Source: Viscum album (taxonomy: Eukaryota > Streptophyta > Magnoliopsida > Santalales > Viscaceae). From it: 64,000 nucleotides of DNA. Positions within the stretch are counted from its first letter, which is position 1. Each line of letters opens with the position of its first letter. Shown here piece after piece: positions 37,097-48,872 of the stretch. Location of the stretch: assembly GCA_963277665.1 (NCBI GenBank), contig CAUJRU010000137.1, forward strand, positions 1,483,858-1,547,857, read 5' to 3'. The notes beneath the pieces are model-generated. The model was not told the origin of the DNA and ran no database searches. It saw nothing but the letters and a program-made list of their open reading frames with translations. A program made the translations under genes and the position numbers.

Positions 37097-37470
37097 GTTG
37101 GATATTTCTAACTAAAAGTTGTTGCTCCCCCACTGGGTATACACACCTTCACACATTAAATGTATTTTACAGAAACCTTCAAATTAAATGGGCAATATCA
37201 CACATACAATTTAAAGAGTAACGTGGAAGACATAAAAAACATTGAAAACAAAGTAGAAACATGAACCTGGATGTTTGTTTATGCTTCCAACAACAGTATG
37301 ATTTGATCTTCAACAGGTGCATGAGGTGTTGTCCAGCTTTTTCATGCCCATAAAAACCAAGAAAAATGTTATTAAATAGTAAAATAACTAAACGAAATAA
37401 ATGAAAAGAAAAGGGAAAATAATTTTTAGGTTTCAAACCCAGAACAGGGGTTGTTGTTAACCTGTCCACA
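37097..37470. other. Unique spacer between minisatellites
   Basis: AT-rich sequence with no gene recognised. The 96-aa minus-strand frame at 37179-37469 shows no family features. Confidence 0.4.
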
Positions 37471-38085
37471 GCTGCACCCCTCCACCCTCCCCCCTCCCCC
37501 CTGCCCCCTGCCCCTTACCCCTTGCCCCCCTCCAACCTGCCCCCCTGCAACCTGCCCCCTGCCCCCTGCCCCCTGCCCCCCTCCACCCTGCACCCTGCCC
37601 CCTGCCCCCTGCCCCCCTCCACCCCCCTGCCCCCTGCCCCCTACCCCCCCCCCCCCACCCTGCCCCCCTGAACCCCTCCACCCTTCACCCTGCCCCCTGT
37701 CCCATGCCCCCCTCCACCCATCCCCCTAGCCGACACAGCACTCCATGCACCCCCCCCTGCACCCCCCCTTCCCCCCTGCAACCTGCCCCCCTACCCCCTC
37801 CAACATGCCCCATGCCCCCCTCCAACCTGCCCACATGCCCCCCTCCACCCTGCACCCTACCCGCTGCACCCTGCCACCCTCCACCCTCCCCCCTGCCCCC
37901 CTCCCCCCTCCCCCCTCCACCCTCCCCTGGCCCCCCTTCCCCCCTCCACCCTACCCCCCGCCCCCTACCCCCCCTCCACCCTGCCCCCCGCCCCCTACCC
38001 CCCTCCACCCTGCCCCCCGCCCCCTACCCCCCTCCACCCAGCCCCCTAGCCTGCACAGCCCACCCTGCCCCCCTCCATCCATTCC
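37471..38085. repeat. C-rich minisatellite of CCCCCTG-type heptamers
   Basis: About 615 bases consist almost wholly of C-runs separated by TG, TCCA or TA, for example ccctgccccctgccccctgccccc. The minus strand carries dozens of G-runs of 3-10 bases with short loops, a strong G-quadruplex pattern; the plus strand has i-motif potential. Proline-rich plus-strand and glycine-rich minus-strand open frames here (up to 131 aa) are consequences of the repeat. Confidence 0.92.
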
Positions 38086-39120
38086 CAGTTGCTAAATAAT
38101 GTTTTTGTATTATGTACAAGTGTTTTATTAACCTAATTTTCCTATGATACTAAACATTTAGAACCTTGAATGTATTATTATGTCAAAGGAACCTTGGTAT
38201 CTAGTGACTCACTAGCTAGAGAAGCATAAAACACATGTTCCCCATCAAGATGAGTGTTATATTACCTTTGGACCGAGACTCTAGCAGTTCACTATGGAAT
38301 TACCTCCATTTCCTAGACAATGTGTTGTTTAACATTGAACTGTTTTTTCAGCAGAGAACTAAATAAACTCTAGATGTTTCTTAGACAGGTCAAGCTTTAC
38401 AAACAAAAAATAATGAATGAGATGTTTCCCTTTAAGCATCTTCTGATCGACCTAAAATATTTCCAAGAATGTTCCAACAAATAGTAAGAAAATAAGGATT
38501 TTAAAAAGTCAGATGTAATCTGATAATCTAAATCCATTGGGATGAAAATCGAGAGTCTCTCCTAGAGTGAACAATTAGGTTCCACTGGTAGAGGAAACAT
38601 GGTTAATAGTTGAAAGAACATGAATATTTAGACAAATACAAATCCAGATCCACCACTTCATGCAACCTGAGAAAGAATCAATGAGAACTCAATTCAGTAC
38701 ACCTATGGTGGATCAATTCTTCTATTAGGGAAGTAAAGAATTAGAAAATTTGAGGGAATAATGTTTGACTACTGTAAAACATTTGAAAAATACTGAAACA
38801 TTCTGGTTAACCTGAATACTAGTGATCGATCTTGAAAGAAGTGATTTCAAAATTGATGCATGTCGAACCCCAGGAAAAAAGACGTAGAAGTAAATGAGAC
38901 TTCAAGGTACAGAAAAATAGATAAGGTGAAGGATGGGAAACAATTATCTTAACTAACACTTATTCAAGAATTGAAATTTAATATAAACATGTAGAATTAA
39001 GAAGGCAACTAAATGAAATTTAAAACATTCTTGAATTAAATAGGCTAGGAGAGGGACCCTACCTCAACCAAAAGGCGTGTTTGCTTTTGACGATGACAAC
39101 TCGAATCTTCCTTTTTTCCA
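38086..39120. other. AT-rich spacer
   Basis: No gene, repeat or recognisable transposon part was seen. Confidence 0.4.
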
Positions 39121-39345
39121 CTTGCACGCATATGCAACTTAACATATATATAAGGACACCTAGCCCCTATGTACATATTTGCATGGCCAAATATGCACAA
39201 GGGGGTCCTTAGATATATGTTTATACTTGCATATACCCCTTTACACTTACACGCGTATGCATTTTTCATATCTATATATAAGCACACCTAGCCCCAATAT
39301 ATATATTCATACTTCCATGAGTGAATATATATAAAGGGGGAAATT
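39121..39345. repeat. 125-bp tandem duplication
   Basis: cttgcacgcatatgc (39121) and cttacacgcgtatgc (39246) start two units. Each contains atatataag-acacctagcccc (39143 and 39272) and ends in an aaggggg run (about 39199 and 39336). The 80-aa minus-strand frame (39045-39287) is built from this repeat and is not supported as a gene. Confidence 0.8.
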
Positions 39346-41285
39346 ATATATGCATATGCCTACCTATGCATACACATGTAAGCCTTCGTCAACAGTGACT
39401 CGAATCCACCTCAACGAAATACAAAACACACAACAAAAATATAAGGAACCCAAAAATCAAAAAATCCCTAATTAAAATTGGGCCAAAGAATAAAAACGGA
39501 ATAAACCTTACCCAAATCTTGAACTCATTGTCTTTGATGGTGGTGGATAGAACTGGTCTTATCATAATAGACCACCTATAAGAAAATAGGGGGAAAAGAA
39601 ATGAGATATAACAACTTCTTATATATATGTGATCAGTGTGTCAACTGTACATGATAAATGATACATGAATCCATAACCAACAATGAACAAATAATATTCA
39701 AATTGATATGTACATCCCAATATTGAATAACATGATCATTAATAAAGCTCTTTATTTTTCAAACATCACCTTCAATTCCCTATTCAAAAATCAAAAATCA
39801 CCGAAATATGAGAATAAATTAAACCTCCATCATCACTTAAAAGCGAGAAATAGAGATTAGACATTGTTCTTAACCTATAAAATTCATTCCTTGAATGTAT
39901 AAAATAGCTAAAACTCTTCATGCCTATATCCTTCTTAATTTTCTAGATTAAAACCTCATTTTTTAGCATGTTCTTCTTCTGGAATTCACCTTTATTCTTA
40001 GTTTATATAGGTTTATCAATTTTATAAAGTAGAGAATTTTCCTTCTTTTATTATTACTCAATCCACTTGGATTTTTTAAACCATATTTCTAATATGATTA
40101 GAAAATATTTTGGTGCATGATCTTCCTTCTTGATTGTATATTCCTTCTTTTTAGAAACTATTTTCGAACATGCGATAATTGGTTCTTTCCTTTTATCTTT
40201 CAACAATTATTATTGTTATGGAATCTATGTCATAAATTCTTAACAATTTGGACTACTTGGTTTCCCTTCCACACACACTTTCAATAGCCTTTAGAGTACC
40301 CTTTTTAGGCTCCCTTTCAAACTCCACACTAGAATTATCAAGCACTAGCCCACAACAATATCAAATATTGATACTTAACCCAACACATTGATCTGAATGA
40401 AATCTTAGAAATACAAAAGCTCTAAATAGCATATTTACCAATATAAACTCCTCATAATTAACTAAACACACTGACTATACCAACCACTATAGGTAAATCA
40501 TTAATTTTGGTGTGGTATTGGAACCAAATATGGTTCATCCAACATCCATCTCCAAACACTAAATTCATCCATTTATTGTCTAAGTTCATACATTTCACAA
40601 CCTTGATAATGATCACCATCCCTTGATATGGATTTCAATCAAAAAGGACAAGTATGAATCTCCTCACTATAGTATTATCGATACCATCATCAATCCTACA
40701 TACACATGTCTAGTGACTCATATCAAATTATGATCACTATAGAAGATCCTATCCCAATAATCTCAACAAAATTTCTTCATTTAAAATCTATCATCTTTCA
40801 AACACACATTATATCCAACAAAAATAATACATTAAAAGATATTAGATAGAGAAATCCAAATTATAGAAAAAAATAATAACTTTAGGAATACCTCATTATG
40901 TATGGTACTAAAAGTCACTTCACCTAGGATGGCTTATCCCAATAAAATAATATAGAAACCCACATCTTTACACATACATGAAACCTATTTTTCTCATCCC
41001 AATACTAAGGGAATGCATGCACATTCTTGATACATGAGAAATAGACCAGGGTTCATTTATTTTTCTAATATTGAGCTGAGATATTACTCATTTAATTTAC
41101 TCTGTCACCCTACTGAGGCTCACCAACCAATATTCATTCCTACCTAGTTTCCATCCTTCTCCATGCACCTTCCTATGAAATGGATGTATCTACATAGATA
41201 GCTCAGTCTTTATTGAATATCTCCTAGTAGGTGTCTAGATAAAAGGAAGCTACTCATGGACATAATGAGTACATAAGACCATTTA
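39346..41285. other. Gene-free stretch, perhaps LTR-derived
   Basis: No coding was recognised. A minus-strand 5' splice-site-like word (GGGTAAGG, near 39505-39515) in a setting like the LTR leader at 29541 is the only hint. No paired repeat was found. Confidence 0.35.
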
Positions 41286-41289
41286 AAAA

Positions 41290-41560
41290 CTAGAATTCCT
41301 TTATGAATAAATTTCATTTGAAGGATGGCATGAAATGAATAAACTTTTAAATTTAGTGGCATACTCCATTACTGATTCCCATAATGATGCAGCTCCATGA
41401 ATCCCCAAAACATGCTCTTATTATGTAAATCTTACATAGCCTCTCATAGAAGAGGGAATGAAACTCGATCCATAAAACCTCCTCATTCCTTATTTTATGA
41501 TCAAATGTATTTATCCATTCTGATTCATCTCCTTTGAATTTAGAAACTTCTAGTTTCACC
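41290..41560 (-). pseudogene. gag remnant
   Basis: The minus frame 41353-41559 starts KLEVSKFKGDESEWINTF, like the KLExPxFDGxDPxxWI opening of gypsy gag cores, and continues VLWIEFHSLFYERL (consensus TWxxFxxxFxxKY). After a frameshift, another frame gives SVMEYATKFKSL, matching the SVxEYxxKFxxL segment. The 63-aa frame just upstream (41655-41846) could be the same element but shows no gag motif. No pol or LTR was assigned to it. Confidence 0.7.
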
Positions 41561-42446
41561 CATATATCCTCTAGAGTTCCAATACTTTCAAATATGAACT
41601 AAACTTTCTTCAACATATTCTAAACATCCTACGATCCCATGTCACTACTGAAAATTAGATACTGTTACTCCTAGAACTCATGGATAACTTAGAAAACCAT
41701 TTCTTTTCCTTTTTGAAGTCCTTGGTCAATGGATCAAAGTAGTTGTAACATAATATGAGGGAAACAACCACTTGATCATATTTCCCATGAGAACACAATG
41801 CCATCCTAATTAGATGCTTTGTTGATGAATTTTGACTCAACATCATCTCGTAATAACAACATTACTAATTAGAAACCCATCGCGCCACAATCCTAAGCAT
41901 GCATTATTACCACAAAATCATGAAACTACCTTTAATCCTTACTTCATAACAAAATATCATTTCCAAAACACCAAACCCTAAGGTTTATCATAATAATATA
42001 AGGGTTACTCTCCTACACACCAAGCATAACAACCAAACCCCACACATTCACCCTTGATAATAAGAAACCCTCCACCCCCTTAACTGATCTAACAAGAAAC
42101 TTCCTAATAAAAATACACAATCAAATCACCCAGAAATCACCAAAATTCCCTATATCGAGAGTTTTACATCAAAACATCAAGAAAAACCCCAACAATATCC
42201 ACCAACTTATGGGATTACCACCAACCCAAACCCTCAAAGACAAATCCAAACCATACCCAATACATAGCCATCATACTCCAAACACCACCCTAACACCCAA
42301 ACTCACCTAATTTTAATAACACAAATGTATATGGTTTTTCATCCATCATAAGATATTTTAAACCACCTAAAATACCATAAACATATAAATTCCAACCATT
42401 GTAGAAAATACACGAGTGAAATTTGAGGGGTTAAAACCCTAAATAC
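41561..42446. other. Spacer between gag relic and DGK exon relic
   Basis: CACTACTGAAAATTA at 41643 resembles the CACTA terminus at 43877 (CACTACTAGAAATTT) but has no matching target duplication. 41985-42310 is unusually C-rich on the plus strand for this window, with no coding seen. Confidence 0.3.
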
Positions 42447-42654
42447 CTGGTTCTTGTTGAGAACATCATAATATGTTTTAAGGAGTTCACTTCTAAGCTG
42501 ACCACCACTTTTGGATTTGATGAACACCAAAATAGGACAGGTTGGTGAGTGGGAAGAATTTCTGTCCATGTATCCGAGTTTAAAAATATAATTAGTAATG
42601 CAAAAAACCTTCACATTGGTATTGTTTTTAGTTTCGCCCATGATAACTTTTCAA
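42447..42654 (-). pseudogene. Exon relic of a plant diacylglycerol kinase
   Basis: The minus-strand frame reads CPILVFIKSKSGGQL, then SELLKTYYDVLNKNQ, with ITNYIFKLG shortly upstream. This matches the catalytic-domain start of plant diacylglycerol kinases (IPNYIL.., CPVLVFINSKSGGQLGGELL, TYxxLLNKNQVFDL). The enzyme phosphorylates diacylglycerol to phosphatidic acid. The block is bounded by an acceptor-like ATGCAG (42660-42655) and a donor-like CAG|GTATTT (after 42447), so it looks like one spliced exon. The first in-frame word after the acceptor is a stop (TGA), and Asn is Lys in the FINSKSGG motif. The following exon (DKVL..) was not found. It is a captured or relic exon lying 1.2 kb inside a CACTA-type terminus. 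Confidence 0.7.
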
Positions 42655-43520
42655 CTGCATGTTCAAATCAGATCGGTATGGCGCTATAGAATCAAAGGTT
42701 TTCAATGTAGTTAACAAAGACATAGAAGCATCTCCCCTCATTTTTCATCAGGAAAACACCACATGCTAACTCAATGACAAGAATCAGTAGCCACATACAT
42801 AAAATTTTGAACTCCTTCAAATTTGAACCACAAGACATGCTAACAAGGTTATCAATGAAAAAAGTAGCATTTAATAAAATAAATAGAGAACATCATATGA
42901 GGATAAATAAAACCCCGCATCCCCAATTACTTGGAACACAAGACAAAGGGGGATTTCATTTAATGCACCATGCAAGCGTAGGTTCTCCGAGAAAAAAGAT
43001 AAGAAAGTGATAAATAAAATAAGCATGGGATGTAAAAGGAAAATCGAATACAAATTAACAAACTGCTTCCAGTAAGTAACTTCACCTGACAAGAAACGAA
43101 TCAATAAGGAAAATCCGGAGGCACTTGGAAATTAAAAACAAGCCATCGAGTCTACTACCACACGAATCCAAAAAAACCATCCCAATAAGATAAAATTTCT
43201 TTGAACAAAAAAAAACTAAAGGCAACTGCCAATGACTAAATAAATTGAAACGATGATCATAAATTCCCAATTGTACAGGAAGTAAAAACCTAATCTGCTC
43301 TATCTTCCTCCCCCAACTCTCCATAGTCATCCGGACCATGTGATTATCATTTTATAATGGAAATAAAAAAAATAAGAACACCATCCATGGGAGGAGGATA
43401 CTTCGATTGACAAAAATTAAGAGGATTATAGTGGGAGGGAAATAGAAGGAGGGAGATTCAGAAAGTACACAGAAATTGCAAGCTGAAGCACCGGTGGATT
43501 CATGCTTCTGAAGGGCCGCC

Positions 43521-43740
43521 GTGAACAGTGTGAGAGAGGTCGACGGTTTGGAGTGGATGGTCACGGTGAGAGAGGTCGACGGCAGCGTGAGAGACTGCAT
43601 TGATTGGGAACGTCGGGAGGAGGGCGCCGCGGTGAGAGCTGTAGATGGTTCAGAGAGTAGGGTCATGGATTGGGGGAGGAGGAGAGGAGAGGTCGTTGCG
43701 GATCGGGGGAGGAGGAGAGGAGAGGCCGACGAAATCCAAA
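43521..43740. repeat. GC-rich subterminal short repeats of a CACTA-type element
   Basis: gtgagagaggtcgacgg occurs at 43529 and 43565. gtgagag words recur at 43589 and 43632. The 23-base word gggggaggaggagaggagaggtc/ggccg occurs at about 43672 and 43706. Short subterminal repeats are normal near CACTA ends. The open frames across it on both strands (84 and 104 aa) look like repeat artefacts. Confidence 0.55.
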
Positions 43741-43787
43741 GAAAAATAAATAAATTTCGATGTTTAGAAGTTTAGCCATGGATGTTT

Positions 43788-43877
43788 AATTAAAGCGGGG
43801 CTATAAACAGTCTATAGCCACGGACCTATAAAACTGTGGCTATAGGTCCATGGACATAGCTTAAATTTCTAGTAGTG
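43788..43877 (-). mobile_element. CACTA (En/Spm) terminus
   Basis: On the minus strand the sequence from 43877 reads CACTACTAGAAATTTAAGCTATG. The next bases contain two inverted copies of a GTCC(A/G)TGG-CTATA type word (43815-43855: tatagccacggacctata / tataggtccatggac). CACTACxAGAAA ends with subterminal 'CCACGG..TATAGG' words are typical of plant CACTA DNA transposons. The element would extend leftwards. The left terminus was not located with confidence, so its full span, including the DGK exon relic, is inferred. Confidence 0.6.
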
Positions 43878-45735
43878 ATATTATCTTCTCTAGATTGTAT
43901 ATTTTTTATCTATATAAATAGATCCAATATATGCCTAGTTAAGGGTATAATTTTACTAAAGAAAGAATTATGAGATTATTTAGAAGAGTATATTATAAAA
44001 TGTTAAAGGGGGAATAGAAAAATTTTAGTGATATAGTAATTAAAAAACATGGTGTTTTTACTAATAAATAAAACTCTATGTCTGAAGGTATAAATAATAT
44101 TTCACTATTAACATAATTATCATTATAGGTAATATATGTTCATACTTACTTTCCCTTTATTTTGACCTTTATTAAAAGAAAATTTCTATTTTATAGAACA
44201 TATCTATTACCCAATAATAAATAGATTAGAATACACACTAATGGATTATGGTTGTATCCCTATAAAAGACCTAAAGGAGAGTTCCTCCTTTTTTTGTAGA
44301 AGTTTGGTAGTCCATATGATTCATTTTACTATTCATAACCTGATTCATTGGAGTTGAAATCATCATAAAGAGTTACAATACATATCTTACATGTTCTGTA
44401 TCTCATTTTAATAATAATTAAATTAATCATTATATTTATTCTTTATTCATTTCTTCCTATTTATAGTAAATTACTAAAACCAAAAAAAGTTAGAAATGAA
44501 AATAATCTTTTTCAATAAAATATGGGTAGATAAGATTATGAAAAAATTACTTTGATTTTTTAGTTTTGAATAATTTGATTAATGGTAGGTTTTTATTAAC
44601 TTATTTCTCTTATATTCTAATGCCTAATCCCCAAAAATAACTATAATATTTCCTAATACCCACTATGATGACTGAAAAATAATATAAAAGTTATTTACCT
44701 TATTTTCTCATAAATAAACATAACAAATCAAACAAAACACATAACCATAACTCAATATTTTAGTGATATTATTGATTAGAAAAATATTAAAAAACATAAT
44801 ATAGAACAACATCCATTTAATTTAAAAAAATTATAATATTTTTATACACGCCCATCATATACATTTCACTACATTGAAAATATTTTGGATATACATAAAT
44901 AAAGAAAATGGGGTATGATAATATACCATTAAGGGGAAAATAAAAATATAAATCAAAATGAGAAGTATTGGAGCTCATATAATACGTAAAAAATGAACCA
45001 AAATATGAAGAAAAAAATGATTTATAGAATCTTAATTATAAAATAACTAAATAATAAAATGGAATCATAAAAGAGGTATTATGAATCATCAAATTATAAA
45101 GATGAATTATACCATCTGAATGTGTCACATCTATAATGATAGGAAATCCTAAATATTAATTAAATATATATATATCAATACATCAAAACACAAGGGATTG
45201 GACTCACTACCCATGACCCATATATAAAACTTCATGGGATATAAGATTTACATAATGCATTGGAGGGATATATAATTATAGTATCATCTATCAAAACCTA
45301 ATATATTTAAAAATATGTGTTCCATATGGAAATAAAATCATGATATTTATTATAAAATACACATAAAGAATAAAATATTTAACCCTTGAAAATATAAGGA
45401 GTTATATAAAAAATCATATCATACTACATAAGAGTGAATTAAAGAGGAATAGAAGATAAATAAAGAAAATAAACTCATAAAATGAATGAAAATTATATAA
45501 TATATGTCCAAACTATGATATATATAGAAAAGACTGTAACTAATATGAATACATTTATAGAGGAATATGGTAAATTATATGAAATGAAAATGATATTTTT
45601 TATCATTTTCATAATTTTTATAATAACCGTAATAAATGAAAATATAGAGGAATGAAATGTAAATAATAGGAAGATGATAAAAAATTATGAAAAAATCCAT
45701 GTAAAACTTTAAAATTATAATAAATAACTAAAAAT
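43878..45735. other. AT-rich spacer
   Basis: No gene or recognisable transposon part was seen. Confidence 0.4.
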
Positions 45736-45736
45736 G

Positions 45737-45761
45737 TGAGAGAGAGAGAGAGAGAGAGAGA
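45737..45761. repeat. (GA)12 microsatellite
   Basis: A pure gagaga run. The same family member at 60.54 kb has ggggtgggggagtgg in this place, so the run expanded after the copies separated. Confidence 0.9.
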
Positions 45762-45992
45762 CTCTGGAAGAAAAACTATTGGGAGACAAGAGAGGAATTT
45801 TCCTTATAATGTGTATAGTCAACTCGAAGAGAGAGAGATAGAGTGGTGGAAAATAATTTAACTACAAGTAAAAGAAAAGGAACGTATAATAATTATTATA
45901 AAAAATGAATAATTTATATAAAACAAGATGGATATAGGGGAGAATTAATAATGTAAGAGAGATTGGGGAAGATTTATCTTACAAATATAAGA
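45762..45992. repeat. Dispersed repeat, copy 1 (see 60545-60772)
   Basis: Shared blocks are gaagaaaaact-tt-gagaca (45767), gagagtggtggaa--taat (45838 region), aataatttatataaaa (45908) and gaagatttatctta/g (45969). All lie in the same order and orientation as at 60553-60770. Family unknown. Confidence 0.7.
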
Positions 45993-48536
45993 GAATCACG
46001 TCATCTGAATGGAAATCCTTTCACTCCAACATCATGGTGGAGGTTTAGCCCATTTCTATGGCATGCATAATCAATTTCTGAATAACCCATGGCTATTAGA
46101 GTACTTGTTCATATCAAAATGCATTAAAGGAGAGGTAACATGTCCTCTACGGTTTCTATGTAGAGTATTAGAATAAATACTTAGTATAGAAAAACCAACA
46201 GTGTATCAACACACATGACTATATATTGGTGTATAAATGAACATTTCTAAACATTGGAATAAATATAACAATTTTTTTGTAGGTATCCATACATAATGGA
46301 AGGAAACATCAAATAAGAAAGTTAATTTGACATTAATATTTGGAAAATTAATGTAGTATTTTTTTCTATAAATTAAGAAAACAACTATCATTTTATAATA
46401 TGAAAAAATATAATTTTAAATTACATTAGAAAAACCTTATTTGAGGAAATCTAGAAATGTAGACATTATAACAATCTACCATGGGGGATCTATCAATTGA
46501 GGATATATGCCATGACCAATCCTATATAAGAGAATATATAAATAAATTAGTAAATTTATGTGTATCTATAATATCCCACTCATGGAGTCTGACCATATTC
46601 TCATAGAGAGGAACAATATGTAACATCCTATGTTTTTAAAATGAAATAATAGGTTTGATAGAATACAAGATACACCGCATCAAGCTTAAGAGAACAAATA
46701 GATATTATTATTTAAATGTTACCATTATAACCTAGTCCTTAGAATGGAGGTTATGAAAATGTTTAACTGAATTATGAAAATATTCATTAAACATATATAT
46801 AATTAATTATTTGGTGAAAAATTAATTTTAAATGAAAGAAACCCTTTTGAAAATAAAAGGAAATCATTTTCAAAAAAAACAATTTAAATGAAAACAAGTG
46901 TGTTTATAAAATAATTAAATCACTCATGTTATATTATATTAATTAAATATATATATAATATATTCAATATAATGATTAAAATTAATTTTATACATTTTTT
47001 ATACATGATGTAAGAATAAATCTAATTTTCGCATAAAATAAGTATTTTTCAAAAAGGGCAGTTTTTTCGCCTTTTAATAGCGCACTTAGTTTAAATGTAT
47101 TTTTTGAAAGTTTTATAAATTATTTTAGAAAAAATAATTGGAATATAAAAAATTAATCTAGTTTATTTTTTTTATTTTTCAGATAAGTTTCAGGTTTTAT
47201 TTAATAGTGAAAAAATACACCATTTTAATAGAAAATGACTATTTAATCTAAATAATTTATACGTTTAAATTATATTTTTTATCATATTTAAAGTATAATT
47301 AGATAAATTTTTGTAATTTAATCTAATTTAGTTCATTGTAATTAATTTCACAACGAAATTTTATATAAAAACTTTGTGAACTTTTGAACATTTTTACTTT
47401 AAAAACACATCTTCCCATTTTGTCAATAAGATTAATTTTTAATTAACTTCTAAAATTTATGTGTTTTGAATTTTGAAAAATGGATTAAATATTTGAAATT
47501 TGAAGGTCTAAATTTAGTAAATAGTTCCATTTTATTTTTGGACAATATTAAGAGTGACTTTGGTAATTTTTTTAGTACCATAGTTAAGGCTAAATCAGAT
47601 AATTAAGGGTAAAAATAATATTATTAATGTTATAAAATTTCCCTAAAAAGTGTCCAATTTTTATTGGATAAGTTTTATCCATACCTAAGAATTAAATTAT
47701 TGTTTATGAGACCATTTATTCCCTCTTATATGAGAATTTAACCATTATAATATTATATTCAAATGAAAGTAAATTTTCTGATGCTTTTGTTCTTAATAAG
47801 AGAATATATTTTTAATGCAAGGTAATATAATGGATTTGTTTGAAGATAAATATTATTTTTAAATATAAAATGGTTATATCCATCATGATAATTTATTTAT
47901 AATTCTTAGTAATAAAATAATTACCTTAAATGGTGGAAAAATTATGATGCATTAATTGTTTAATTAATGGAAGAATCAAATAAATGATATTAAAAATATT
48001 AAAATACATATAATTTGATATATTTAATATCATAAACTAATTTTATGGATTCCATTAAAAAGTTAGTGATGATTTGAAATATATGGTTTTATTATATCAT
48101 ATTGTTATGATGTTTTTAAATTGAAGTGATAAATAATGTCAAAATTGACATTAATGAGATTTTAAAATAAATAATATCTTATTAAATGATATAAAATTAG
48201 TTAAAATCTAAAATTAGACCAAATTATTCTGATAATTCTTAAAATGTCATAAATTATGAAATTATTGGTCTTTATTAATTTTAATGTATTTATATTAACC
48301 CTCAATGTGTAAATTACATGATATAATGATAAGAATTAAAAATATTAAATAAGGGTTAAAACAATAATATATGGATTAAAAAATATTGAAAACATGTCTA
48401 ATTTTATTAGATGAATTTATTTCAACCCATAATAATCATATATTCTAAATAAATCAGTTTCTATCTATTGGTAATATAAAATTAATTTATATCTGTTTAA
48501 CAATTTGAAGAATTACAAGAGTGACCCTCCCCTCTC

Positions 48537-48546
48537 TTATTAAAGG
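48537..48546 (+). promoter_or_regulatory. Degenerate TATA box of the 5' LTR
   Basis: cttattaaagggaaccc stands where the 3' LTR has cttctataaaagggaaccc. It lies about 1.9 kb into the LTR. If this is the promoter, U3 is ~1.9 kb and R plus U5 ~2.5 kb. Confidence 0.4.
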
Positions 48547-48872
48547 GAACCCATTCTTCTCATTTCTTCACACATAAAAACATATTTAGTTTTGGCCAGT
48601 ATCAGCCCAAAATAACTTTATATAATTCCTTCCCATATTATATATCTCTTATTTTATGTAGAAAACTCACCTTAGAGGTGTTAAGGTGTTAATCAATTGA
48701 GATTGTCCGAACAAAAGGTATAATTTTTATTTAAGTGTTTTTGTTTTGTTTCTTCTTCCATATTCTTAAACTAATCTTAAACCATGATTAAATAATATAT
48801 AAAATATCATAAATATTTTTATATATTTTTATGTTAATCTCATCACCTAAATCCTTCTACACTTCCATCAAA

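Noticed and set aside
36018..37133. Many overlapping 60-155 aa frames on both strands
   Set aside because: The 286/287-bp repeat is not a multiple of three, so copies of the same low-stop sequence appear in every frame. Only the gag core next to it (35790-36045) has protein family content.
35518..38085. CRISPR array
   Set aside because: The repeats are contiguous without unique spacers of constant length, and the sequence is plant nuclear DNA.
37451..38099. Long proline-rich (plus) and glycine-rich (minus) open frames
   Set aside because: They are produced by the heptamer repeat, which is open on both strands. No start context, domain or codon bias suggests a protein.
41643..41657. Candidate left CACTA terminus CACTACTGAAAATTA
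   Set aside because: The flanking 3 bp (tgt) does not match the bases after 43877 (ata), and no subterminal CCACGG words follow it.
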